Shown here one piece after another: positions 1-11,386 of a DNA stretch of 64,000 nucleotides (position 1 is the stretch's first letter; each line of letters opens with the position of its first letter). Location of the stretch: the NCBI GenBank assembly GCA_023238725.1, contig CM041540.1, forward strand, positions 4,966,708-5,030,707, written 5' to 3'. Below the pieces are notes generated by a model, which was given only the letters and a program-made list of their open reading frames with translations, did no database searches and was not told the origin of the DNA. This DNA is from Scortum barcoo (Eukaryota > Chordata > Actinopteri > Centrarchiformes > Terapontidae). Position numbers and translations under genes: made by a program.

Positions 1-130
1 AAGACACACTGGTTTGTGTCTGTTTGTGAGCAGCAAGGCAGCAGAGTATTCACATGAGATGCACTGAGTAAGAAGTGCCTGTAATATATGTAATTTGAGC
101 ATCATTTGAGTGTTTTACTTGTGTTTGCAG

Positions 131-304
131 GTCAGTACACCTGTAAGGAGGGTAAGAACAGCCCCTGTCTGGTGTATGTGAGCTTCAATCACAAAATCTA
201 CGTCTACTGGAAGGTGCAGCTGGAGCGCATGGAGTCCACTAACCTGTTGCGAGTCCTGGAGGAGAAACCCGAGTTTAAGAGCCGCCTGGAGACGCTGGGA
301 GTCG
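131..304 (+). CDS. itfg2: ITFG2, penultimate coding exon (partial gene)
   Basis: This exon encodes a C-terminal piece of ITFG2, a beta-propeller (FG-GAP/WD-like) protein. In mammals ITFG2 is part of the KICSTOR complex with KPTN, KICS2 and SZT2, which tethers GATOR1 to lysosomes and restrains mTORC1. The reading frame gives QYTCKEGKNSPCLVYVSF followed by a stretch containing KIYVYWKVQLERMESTNLL, which I recognise from the vertebrate ITFG2 C-terminus. A TTTGCAG acceptor ends at 130 and a GGTGAGT donor starts at 305. The exon starts with the last two bases of a codon and ends with the first base of one. Reading on past the donor reaches a stop within about 50 codons, so the intron is real. Earlier exons lie left of the window. 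The downstream neighbour NRIP2 is also its neighbour in human, which supports the name. Confidence 0.86.
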
Positions 305-2681
305 GTGAGTACGGCAGCAACTCTGAGGCAACTCAGGCAGCCGCCTCGGTACGGATTAGAGCGTCCTTCATCAAATTCAGGCCGACATCCCGTCTGTTTG
401 TCATTGTAATTGGACAAGAAACCAACTGTGATTGTTCGGCGTCAAGTTGTGTGTCGTAAAACTCTGACCTGAATACAAACCAGGAGCGGACAGAAAAAAT
501 TATCCACGCATGATGGATTTTTACTGCTAATAAGATCCTGCTCGCCGGCAAGTTTATTCGTCCTCGTGCAAACAGGTGCTTTCTTTAAGGGGGCACGTGC
601 GAGTGATTTTAAGAGACTGATAATTTTCTGTCGAATGAGTCATGTACAAATTAACTCGTTTGACTTGAATGAATCATAATGCCTGTTCTGAATGAGTTTA
701 AAGTAAATATATAACAACTATATTAGTATTTTATGGATATTTTTTGCATATTTTGCTATTTTAACTGAATTTTAGCCATTGCGTGGCGATGTCTGTCAGT
801 TCCATCACTTTAGCCCAGACTGAAATGTCTCAACAAGTATTGACGGATTGGCATGACATTTGATAAACTCTATTAATCAACTCTGGATGAATTGCAGTAA
901 CCCTAACCTTTCCTAAAGCGCCGTCATCGGGTCACAATTTCAATTTCACTGCAAAAGTAATTATTCAGCGGACAGTGTTAGCATTTAGCTCAAAGCTCCA
1001 CTGTCCCTGAGAGTATCACCCTCACAGAGCTGCAGACATTTTAGTCTCGTTTTAGCACCTAACCTCATGTGAAACCATTCAGTCTTTATTTCTGTCACGG
1101 TACAAGGCTGCTATGTTGTCATATCATTAGCGACTGCGTTCATATTTCTGTGTTGGTCCCCGAACACTACTGATTCTAAATATCTCGACTTTTCGTCTGA
1201 TTTCCAGCAGCAGGACTTGAAATTCTCATTGCTGTGAATGAAATTCGAGTGGCCTTCATCAAGTTGAAACAAGCAATTTACGACAAGTTTAGCTGAATCT
1301 GACTCAGAGAGGTTTAGAATAAATATTCCCCCATTGAGTGGTTTCTCTTTAACAAATTAACTACACACACATCTACGTCATTCATCCAGGAAGCCGCAAA
1401 TGCGGTGTTTTCTTTTCTAAATCCAAACGTATATAAATCCATAGCCTGTCAGTCAACTGTGCAGAAAAGAAAGTATTTTTAGAGAGGCTGTAATCCATCG
1501 GCACACAGAGGCCGAGGACGCTGCTCTCTGACTCTTTTCTTTCTCTTTTTACCCGCCTCCCTCTCTCTGGAAAATCGCCTCCTTGCTGTCCGGGGTTTTT
1601 CCCAAACACAATCCCCTCTGCCAAACACAGCGTGTAACTCGATCAATAACTTGGTTAATCATTGTGAATGTGCACAGTGGTTATTTATTTCCTGTTAATT
1701 TCCTTTGTTAGAATAATAATCTCGCCTCGGTCCTGGAGCAGTTTCAGCATCCGTGCATGTCATATATACTTATATACTTGTAGATAAAAAAACGCAGCAG
1801 ATTTTTCTGAAGCCTGCTGGTGGTGTTGGTGTTGTTGGTGTTGGCGTCGCTTCCTGCTGCCTGTGTTAATAATTCAATCTCTGGGCCTGTTGTGTTTCTT
1901 TTGACCGTGATTTCGCAGGCTTGTTACCTAACCCTGTGTGGAAAATGTCTGATGTAGCAGCCTGGGGACAAAGAAAAAGAGAAGAGGAGAGTGGGATTGC
2001 AGGGAAAGAAAAAAAATAGAAGAGACAAGCGAGGTGAAATAAAAGTGTGAAAATGTATCTGATATGCAGAGCGTGGAGGAGGGGATATCTAGTTTTGTAC
2101 GGTACTATTTTAACAGCCGTCAGAAATAACTTGAGTAGCATTTACTTTCATATGCAATGTCACTGACACACTCAAAGTAAAAAAGGAAATGGGGGAAAAA
2201 AAAGATAGCTGTGCTCGCTGCCTCACTCTGACCTCCTAGAAATGTCAGCAGCACTCTCCCCCCCGCTGTTCATCGGCTTTAATAAACGCCCTTTAGCGGG
2301 AGAGGGTGCTGATGAAGACTCCACCAGTTCTCCACCTCAACGTGGGATGGTCTCTAAATATTGACAGTTCCTCCCGCGTGGTCGGCGGTTTTCACTTTGC
2401 GATTTGAGTTCAGTCGTCGGCTAGCTTCGTCTTGAGGGAGTAGGGAGTCGCAGGCCAAGTGGTAGAGTTTAGTGATCCAAGGTAAGGAATATTTAGGAGT
2501 GTTTAGTTACACCAGAAGTAGAAATGAGCATTTGAAGCGTTTGAATTCATAAAAAGTAAAAGTAAAACACCACAATATAAAGCTAACGTATAAAAAAAGC
2601 CCTATACTTATCTATTTGGATGTGGTTTGACTTCCTACCAAAGAAAGAAGTCCTTCACACATTTGTGTCTTCCCTCCACAG
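305..2681 (+). other. ITFG2 last intron
   Basis: This intron is bounded by the GTGAGT donor at 305 and the TCCCTCCACAG acceptor ending at 2681. I see no gene in it. Around 780-860 is a short copy of a fish dispersed repeat ('..CAGACTGAAATGTCTCAACAAGTATTG..'). The rest is AT-rich unique-looking sequence. Confidence 0.8.
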
Positions 2682-2749
2682 ATACTGAGGATCCGGCTGC
2701 AGTCAGAGCACTTGTATCAGATGTTCTCTACAAGGACTCCCAGACATAA
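2682..2749 (+). CDS. itfg2: ITFG2, last coding exon
   Basis: This short terminal exon is too small for an ORF scan. The acceptor TTCCCTCCACAG ends at 2681. Two exon bases complete the Asp codon begun at 304, and the frame reads TEDPAAVRALVSDVLYKDSQT before TAA at 2747-2749. The joined junction ..LGVDTEDPAAVR matches the acidic 'GVDPDD' style tail I recall from mammalian ITFG2. The exact phase match across the intron, and a poly(A) signal 70 bases after the stop, make this the true gene end. Confidence 0.82.
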
Positions 2750-2818
2750 CACAGTGACACACATCGACACATTGCAGCCTCTGCGCCCCCCCTTCACCTG
2801 GACTGTAAATACTCTGTT

Positions 2819-2824
2819 AATAAA
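2819..2824 (+). terminator. ITFG2 poly(A) signal AATAAA
   Basis: A canonical AATAAA lies 70 bases after the ITFG2 stop. It is followed within about 40 bases by a T/G-rich stretch (CTTGTTATTTGTGTT), the usual downstream element. Cleavage is expected near 2840. Confidence 0.7.
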
Positions 2825-3400
2825 CACTGAATGTCTCTCTCCTGCGCTGCCGGTCTTGTTATTTGTGTTCCCCGCAGACAGACGGTCGGGTTTCTGATCT
2901 GTACCTGGCTGTAATCTTGCATGTACACGCCGCCTTTGTCGTTGCCGTCCTGTCCGCCCAGGTTTGCTTTTCACGGGGCTGAGAGGAGGATGAAAGCTGG
3001 AGGCACAATGCAGGGGAAGGCAAGGCAGGGGGGCGGGGGGGGGAACGCTATACTGTTTAACCTGCTGTTTTCACTGGCAAGTGTGTGAATTTGTGTGCAG
3101 CAGCGGCGGAGGCATAATGCCGCCGTCTGTCAGTCAGCACTGACAAGCCGATGAAAAGAGCTCGTCTATCAAACGTAGCGAGCTCCTTTTCTCCTTTTCA
3201 TCCCCTTTTAAGTGAACTTGTATCTAGTGTAACATCTCAAAGACATAATACAGCATTACATTATTACATAATGAGGGCAGCGGTGTTGTTTGTGAGCGCC
3301 ACCATTGGAGGTATTGGGGGAATCACCCACTGTTCCCAATGGGAGGATCCTATAACCACCTTTGTACACTGCCTATCTTTTTCTCATGCAATATAAATGA

Positions 3401-3433
3401 GCTGTGTGTGTGTGTTTGGGTGTGTGTGTGTGA
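3401..3433. repeat. TG microsatellite
   Basis: Two adjoining (TG)n runs are separated by TTTGGG. Small reading frames across it encode only Val/Cys repeats and are not genes. Confidence 0.85.
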
Positions 3434-4394
3434 GGGTGTTTGTTCGCCTGAGGGTAAACGCAGGCTCAGGTGTCCTGGTAGGCCACAGCCTCTCATGTCT
3501 CCTGTGTTTCTGCCCTTTAGAGATGAACCGGGGGAAGGCCCCCTTCCCTCTCAGAGCCTCACCGATCGAGTTGTTTGCATGGGTTTTGTTTATCATCGCT
3601 TGTTTTTGTCAGGCTTTAAAGTTAAATCCTCCAAATAACAATTTATCTATTAAGCAATGGGTATCATCTGCATACATTTGAAGTTGCTGTGTGGAGATTT
3701 AGGTTTCTTGCTTCTATAGATAACTGGTCACATGGCCAAAAAATACTGTTTACAGGCTTTTGAACATTAATTGTTATTGAGCACATTATTCTAAAACAGT
3801 GGGTGTTTATCTGCTGCTGAAACAACCACCTGTTCAGTTTTTTTTATCACATTTGGACCCTGCCTGCTCCCCACAAGAGCATCGGTGTTATTATATCTTT
3901 GATAAAATTCAATCAGGTTTCCATTCACGTCATAACGCAGAAACTGCCCTCATTAAAATAACAAAATGAGCTTTTACTAACTGTACAATGGACCTGAATC
4001 CAGCCCTGACATGCAGTGCAGAGTGAAAGGAGAGCGAACGCACCACAAGATAACAAAACCACCCCTGAAGTAAATATTACAGGCTGATACACAGGATACG
4101 ACACACCAGGAATTAGCCACATCCTCAATTTAAATTTCCTTCTGTTAATCTCCGTCTCCTAGTTTTTGCGATCGCTAAAATTTTAATGGAGCTCATGACG
4201 GGCTAATGACTTTCGCCTCATCAGTGTTCTTCATGGCAAGTGTCCCAAGTATTAAGCATTTCTAAAGTACAACACTGAGGTACTTTACATCATTATTTTC
4301 TTTGCATGTCAGTCTGTACTTCTACTTCACTAGGATTATTTAACAGCTTTAGGCACTTTACAGATTTTTGCACTTAAGTGTAAGGAAATGTATG

Positions 4395-4705
4395 AGTGCA
4401 GCTGATTAGTCAGTTAATCAATCAACAGAAAATTATTGGTTTCAGTTCTTTTTTATGCAAAAGGTGTTTTATGGTTCCAGCTTCTCAAATGTGAAGGTTT
4501 GCTGCCTCTTCTTTTAACAATTTCCATTTATTTTTAATCATTTTGTGGTCTGGACTGTCGGCTGGACAAAACAAACGTGTCACTTTTGGGTAATTGTGAT
4601 GACATTTCTCGCTATCTTCTGATTTGTTTTTTTTCAAACCGAATTGATTAATGGAGAAAATAACCAGCAGGTTAATCCAAAATGAAAATAATCATTAGTT
4701 GCAGG
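4395..4705. repeat. GCTGCAACTAA-type dispersed repeat, degraded copy
   Basis: The copy has GATTAGTCAGTTAATCAATCAACAGAAAATTATTGG at one end and GAAAATAATCATTAGTTGCAGGCTGA at the other. Between them are the typical 'TTCTCAAATGTGAAGGTTTGCTGCC' and 'TGTCGGCTGGACAAAACAAAC' blocks. The same blocks recur at 47612-47885 and 57945-58232, so this is an interspersed family. Its complementary ends suggest a non-autonomous DNA transposon. Confidence 0.6.
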
Positions 4706-6374
4706 CTGATACAAAATGGTTTAAAATGAGTTTCACCTCAACTCCAATGGTAAAATCCTCCTTTTATATTAATGCATGAGGAATAATAATCTAATGAGAG
4801 AACAGTACAAGGTACAATTCAATACTTTTTTATTACACTTTACATATTGACTTAAGTATGCCTTCCAACAGAGTGTGTTATTAGTACTTTTATGAAAGAA
4901 TCTGAGTACTTCCTCCAGCACTTGTTTTTTAGGCTATACTATGATTTATTATGATAATGTGTCACCTCATGAATGTTATGAGTGTGTTCATGTTAAGTAC
5001 TCATTTACGTTAGTGGATGACTCATGATCACTTAACCTCCCTTTGTATCAGAAAATCATCACGTCCAGCTGTTCGGCTGCAGTTTGTCCTTATAAATGGC
5101 TCACATTCTTGCACAATAAGCTCAGGCTGATTTGCGTTCATGACCATTAATGGTCAAGCGGGACCGGGCCGATGCATTGCGTTGTTGCTCTTATGGATCC
5201 TGTCTGTTTTAAAGGGATTTCTGTCTGTTAGTTTGGACACGGCAGCGTTTAATTTAACCGTCCGTCTCCTGATTCCTTCCTGAAGATGTCGGCTTGTTCG
5301 GCATGCAAAGTCCTCACAGTTTTCCCCGAGATGAATCCTCTGACTTTTGCTCCGATATTTTCCCCAGGCAGGCTGGACAAAACATGGCTCAGATATCTGA
5401 CCCTCACAGAGGTTAACGGCCTTGATGTGATCTAACTGACCTTGTGTGTGTTTGTCTGCGTATGGATTTCTATTTTCAACCATTTCAGCCGCATCATTTC
5501 TTGTCTTGAGCATAATCTAAGCCCAAATTGCCCTTTTTTAGCAGCGTTATTACCATCTGGAGGTTGGCCCGCGGAGGATATTGCCCCTTGAGAGTTTTTT
5601 GATTACACAGTTTGGATCCATGTAGTTTTTTCGTGCACTTCTCCAAGGAGTTAAAAAGGTTATCATGCTACCAGAGTACATTTCAAGTAGAAAAACGGCA
5701 CACAGCCCTACTTTGGTTCCTATTTTTGGCTCATGAGTTTTTGGGATAATTTTGATGACTTAGGGAGAAAATTTTAAAGTCTAGATTCCCAAAATAACTC
5801 TATTATTGTTTTTCTTTTTTAAACTGCACATGGGAAACAACTGTGAGTGGGAACATGGAGAGGTTTTAAGGCAGGAATAGATTTAATTTTGGCAAGCCAG
5901 AAGCTGAGTAATCCTTTTCCCATACAGATTGTTATTTCATTTGTTGCATGTATTTTATTTATTTTCCTTTTTTGTTTTGTTTTTTAATTTGACTCATTTT
6001 CTATTTAATTGTTTTTATTCTTCATTTAATAAATCAATGTTTTTATTTAGTTTTTTTCTTTTTTTTGCCTTTATCTCTTTTTTCTAGCATAATTCAGTGT
6101 AATGCCAGCCTGTTTTTCTTTTAATCTGCTCTATGTGCTTAGTTTCTCGTCATTACATGCACCTGACTCTACCTACCTGTTTAAACCGAGCATACATGCA
6201 GAAGAAATCAGACGAAAAGGTTTGTGCTTGTTACTCCTCTGCATCATGGAAGAAATTAAAAACTGCTAAATGACTGTGAACCAATTTACCTGCAAAGTTA
6301 CAGATTTTGATGTCTCAATGCACATAATGAACATTATTGGATGGTTTGAGTTTTTAATCTGAAATAAAACATTT

Positions 6375-6600
6375 TGACCTGACGACAGTGCTAAGAGGTT
6401 GCCAAAGTTTTATGATTCATCCTGAAGGGAAGACGAATGTCAGGACCAAAGTTCATGGTAATCCCTTCAAAAGTGGTCAAGACATTTCAATCAAAGCCAT
6501 AAATTTCCCCTGAGAGAAAATCTGTGGGCCACCAAATTCAGTAGGATTCATCGTCTGGGGACCAATCGATCCTGTATCTATTGGGATAGTTATCTGTTTC
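6375..6600. repeat. dispersed repeat, 'AAATTCAGTAGGATTCATCGTCTGGGGACC' type
   Basis: The block with 'CCACCAAATTCAGTAGGATTCATCGTCTGGGGACC' is shared with 42985-43265 ('GACCAAATTCAGCAGGATTCATCCTCTGAGTACC'). This shows a dispersed family; I recognise it as common in teleost genomes but cannot assign a class. Confidence 0.55.
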
Positions 6601-8499
6601 AGTGCAAGTCACCCCCTTAGAGCCGCGGCTAAAGTTGCTGTCAAAGATCAAAGCTTAACATTTAATGTATGGTTTGTTTGTGGAGGCCGCAAGCCAAAAG
6701 ACGTCAACGTATACCTTTAATGTCTATAAAAGACCACCACCATGAGACATTTTACTGAGTAACAAAGCCCTAATGAGGACCCCGTCTATAGAAGCTGACA
6801 GCATGCAGCCACACTCCCTTGAGGCTGCTGTCTTTATGCTCCATGAATGGATGCATCAGCCTCGCCTGGTATCAGATGCCTCTTACATAAACATTTAAAA
6901 TACAATATTAAGCATCTGTTTTGCAGCCTAACATTTTCTCCCTCATCTGACAAAAGTATAAGCACTGACATGTATGAATAAAAAATGAATTCAACACAAT
7001 AAGTTTAGTCTTTGAGAAAGACCTTTAATGAATTATGATGATTTGATCCGACTTTAAAGGCTCTGCAGACTTCTTTTCCAAAGTTTTGAGAGCTTAATTT
7101 GCTAAAAGAAACGCTCAGAATGAAGAAAAATCTCCTCGGTGAGGTGAATTTAAAATGACAGCTTACCCCTCCCTGAGGCAGCATCCGCAACCTCCAGCGT
7201 CAGGTCACGGGGTCAGTTCTATAAATGCAACTCGTCAGACAATCTGTTGTCTTCGTGCTCGTGCATCCACAAATCTTCACCATCACTTTTCCCTCAAACT
7301 TTTACTTCATACACAGTGTTGTTGGTTAAAAAAGGTTTGTTGGTTGGTGTCACATTGGGTTTGTTCTTGTTCAAATATGTAAAAGTAAAAGGTGATTTAT
7401 TCTCCTGTTACATCAAACCTTATTTTTCATTTCATGTTCATCAACAGAAAATTATTCGCCGACTCTTTTCATAGTATATCTATTGTTCAAATAATTTATG
7501 TAAATGAGCTCTAAAGAGTTTTTAACTGGTTTTGAAACAGTCTCACTTTAATACCAGTGCCTCTATATGACCTACATACAAAAATGAGACCAACACTGAG
7601 AAGACTGGCTATAATTTTCTAATAGTTGTTTCTAAATTGTCAAGTACTGAAAGTCACATTCTTTGGTTTGTTAATGTTTTATTATCTGACTTTTTATTAT
7701 CTGATTTTGGAAAATGTCCTTTTTTGATACAACTTGTTGAATCAGCTAAGTATATTTTTGTAAATTGTAAATTAAATTGTCCATAGTCGCAAAATTGAGG
7801 TATCAAAAGTATTGTTTCCTTAAAATTAGGTATCATGTTGATGCCAGTATTGAACATTTTCAAATAATATGCAGATGAATTGAATTCAGGGACAGAAATA
7901 TCTCCTGGATGTTGCATATTTTCACTTGAATTTATGTTTACATTTAATCCTTTATATTTCTTTTTCTAATCTGTGTTGTCACACATTGCATGTCACTACA
8001 TATATTGTGTAAGTGTCAAATAAACCTGTGAACCCTTGAATTTTTTGGTGAACGATGGTGAGAGAAGAAGGGAAGTACTGAAGCTTCGTTCCTTTGCATT
8101 TTTTAAAAGTTTAACAGCTCCTCTCATGCCTGCCTCTTACGTAACAACTTAAATATGGTCCTCTTCAGTCAGAAGTCTTTTTGACCCTTTGTTTCGCACA
8201 TACTTCTGCATATGCTGAATAATATTTCAGAGAAATGTGTGCACTTATTATGTTTGATTACACAATCCAAGTTGAACCAGACTACGGCGGCCAGTGATTT
8301 ATTCAGTCGTGGAGACACTATTCATTTACACGTCTCATACATCTCGAACACAATGCCGATGAATCACAGGGATGGCTTGAATACATGAGGATAATTATCC
8401 CTTGAAAGAAGATGAATCAGGGTTTTTAGGCTGAAGCTTCTTCTTCAGACTTTGCTTATACTTTAAGCTCTGTGAAGCTCAAAATCTTCAGCTTGTGTT

Positions 8500-8620
8500 G
8501 AGGAGGGATGGAAAGTAACTAAGTACATGTAGTCAAGTACTGAAGCTACGTTATACTTCAATATATTTCAGAGGTAAATATTGGACTTTTTACTCGACAG
8601 CTAAAGTTAGTAGTTAAATT
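8500..8620. repeat. AAGTACTTAAGTA-type dispersed repeat fragment
   Basis: GGATGGAAAGTAACTAAGTACATGTAGTCAAGTACTGAAGCTACG is the usual end of a very common percomorph repeat. Related copies occur at 35395-36070, 39385-39660 and 56690-57070. Confidence 0.6.
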
Positions 8621-9707
8621 TTACATTAAAGAAACATGATGATCTTATAAAATACAGAGCATTGTTTTCTGGCTTGTGACCTTTTAAAAAAAGGACCTCA
8701 TTGTTATTGATCATGTGACCCTTTGGATTTAGCCTGACCTCCACTGGACTTCCTCCCACATTACCAGTATTTTCTAACTAAAATCTATCATATATAATAA
8801 AATGCTGAGCCTTTATATAATATTACGTCGTAAATTGTAGATTTACGTATGTTGGATTCTAAATGCAAGATTTTAACTTATGTTCATATTTTAGCTCATA
8901 TTTTGAATAGTCTCTATTAAATTACATTATATTTGGACACGGAGCTTCTCTCCATCCTTCTTTCCAGCTTACATAACCATGCCCCTCTTCAGTGCCCATG
9001 CTTTGTCCTGGTGGCACAGTTGGAGGTGGGTGCGGTAATATGGATTTGATGCTGACTGACAGACAGCTGGACCCCCAGCCTCCAAAAGGGGAGGAAGAGG
9101 AGGAGGAGGCGAGGGGGGGGGGCTTGACACGAGCTCGATCACGTTCCATCAACAGCTCCAGCCCGCTGAGGGAACTGACACCACTGATTAACAGCACCCA
9201 ATTTTGTCAGCGTCAGGCTTAATTCTGCAGGGTTTCATCATCCCCTCAAGCGTAGTGGGGGATAGTTGCAGGATGAACAGCACAACAGGCAGTTTTAATA
9301 CCCAGCGGTTTTTATCTCAGCAGATGCAGAGAGGATTTCAATCTGACGGGCGGTCTGCTAGTGTTTGCTTTCTGTATAATACATTGTATGCATGCTGTGA
9401 CTGGCTAACGCTTCTTTTTAACTCTCTGTACCACTATGAGATTAAGAATGAAAAGAACTCTGTGCAGAGCTGAATGGGAAAAAATGTTTTAATTAATCCC
9501 TTATTGGTTTTCTGCATGTGGGATTTACTTTGTAGTGGATTTTTTTCCGATCCAGTGCAGAATAAAATACCACAGAAAGGACATGTGTAGAGTTGTAGCT
9601 GGGTTGGTTGCTAAGGATGGGTTTGCGTTAGATTTTGTGGAGGTTCCTGCTATCATTGTTTGTACCATGGTGGCCCCCAGACACTTCAGGATGTGACAGA
9701 ATATACC

Positions 9708-10089
9708 TTTAAAAGACCTCTGTGTGTAGGATTAAGGAGTATTGGTTGGCAGAAACTGAATAAAATACTCATACTTATGTTAACATATAATCAAATGAAA
9801 TTGAGATTTGTGGTTTCATTCACTTAGAATGAGCCCTTCGTAGCTACACAGGAAGTGAGTCCTCTTACAAGGAGCCCGCTATGTTTCTACAGTAGGCCAG
9901 ACTGGACAAACCAAACGCCATGTTGCCATTCTGCTCAACATGATCTAATCTAATCATTCACACACACGACTTATGATTTTGGGAGCAATTTGGGGTTTAG
10001 TAGCTTGCCTGAGGCCACTTCGACATTGCAGTTGCAATCTGCAACTTCACCACTAGATGCCACTGAATACTGCACACTGGTCCTTTAAA
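9708..10089. mobile_element. MITE-like element of about 380 bases with imperfect terminal inverted repeats
   Basis: The left end TTTAAAAGACCTCTGTGTGTAGGATT and the right end AATACTGCACACTGGTCCTTTAAA are imperfect inverted repeats of each other. The interior contains 'GAGCCCGCTATGTTTCTACAGTA', 'CCATGTTGCC' and 'CACCACTAGATGCCACT', which I recall from a high-copy percomorph repeat. There is no transposase coding. A partial copy in the opposite orientation sits at 38560-38720. The element is non-autonomous and its superfamily is not assigned. Confidence 0.65.
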
Positions 10090-11364
10090 ACTAATGTCTG
10101 AATTCCCTCGCTAGCTGCTTTAATTTGAAATGAATGTTAATGCATGCTAAATGGTTAACCAACAAGCAAGTGTTATTCAACAATTTATGTGCTGAGACTG
10201 CATGCTCACTAATGCTGAAATACCAACATACTAAATGCTATGCTATATTTCTAATTGTTCGCTTGTCCATCACTTGCTAACAACGACTAATTATCATTTG
10301 TTAACATGCTAATTATTCTACAAAGGATCTAAAACTCAAACTATGTTTTTTCCTGCTGTTTAATGGTGAGAAGGGCCTCATGAAGTCACAATAACATGGC
10401 ATTCACGGATCCACATCAAACAGGTGGTACTGGATATGTTATGAGACTATAAAATCATAAAATAATATTATTACCAATTATTATTAAATGAAAATCAAAA
10501 TGGTCACATTACAAATGAACATGTTACATCCTCATTAATTGATTCATATCATGTTCATATATTCATTCATTCATTCGTGCTCCAGTGTGAGGAGGTTATA
10601 TAACCTTAAACTAATTCACACGTCTGACATCCCTCACTGCGAGGGACCAAATGAAGAATATTGAGTTTGTCTCTTTCGCGGCTATCCATTTTGCCGATGT
10701 GTCTGGTGAGACCAGAAAATCAAAACTACCAAAATAAGCTGTAACATGCCAGCAAAGGCAGAAAAGAAGATTGCAAAACTAATTTTTGTTTGTTTACGAG
10801 AAAACTCCACAGGGCAGCTTTAAATCTGTGTTTAACTGCCTTCATCACAGACTCACATGAGGCATTTCTCTGCTCTTTCAGGCACTTCCATATTATCTAG
10901 TGCCAAGTTGAATATATTGTATTTTCAGAAAGCTTTCAAATATATTGTAGCTTTCACAAAAATAAGAAAAGTCATAAATAAGACTTGGATGCTGGCGTGA
11001 ATGTTGTTTACAAATCAGAAAACTGATGCAGTAATTACAGCAACTCTGTCGTGACACGAGTGCTGCACTCATGCTTTCCTGCCCCTTTCCCCTGCAGCCC
11101 AAAATGATAAACACTTCTCTATTTGCATATTAATTTCCATGCGATCCTTTCCAGACGAGAGCTCAAATGTTTTCATTGTCTCGTTGTCTCGCTTCAAATC
11201 CTCTCTGGAGGATCTCCCACTCACTGGCGCTGCGTTACATAACATCCTCCCTCACCACGGAGGGCCCAATCTGATCAATATTCCCCTCACAACATCCCTA
11301 CCTTGCTCTGAGGGGTTAAGGCTTGTGGGTCATTCCCACTGGGTTAATCAAGCCTGCAGGGCTA

Positions 11365-11386
11365 CTGTGTGTGTGTGTGTGTGTGC
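11365..11386. repeat. TG microsatellite
   Basis: A perfect (TG)n run of about 11 units followed by CGCAAC. Confidence 0.85.

Noticed and set aside
5154..5513. A 119-codon minus-strand frame
   Set aside because: No recognisable family, no flanking splice or promoter signals; length is within chance for AT-rich DNA with a GC-richer patch.
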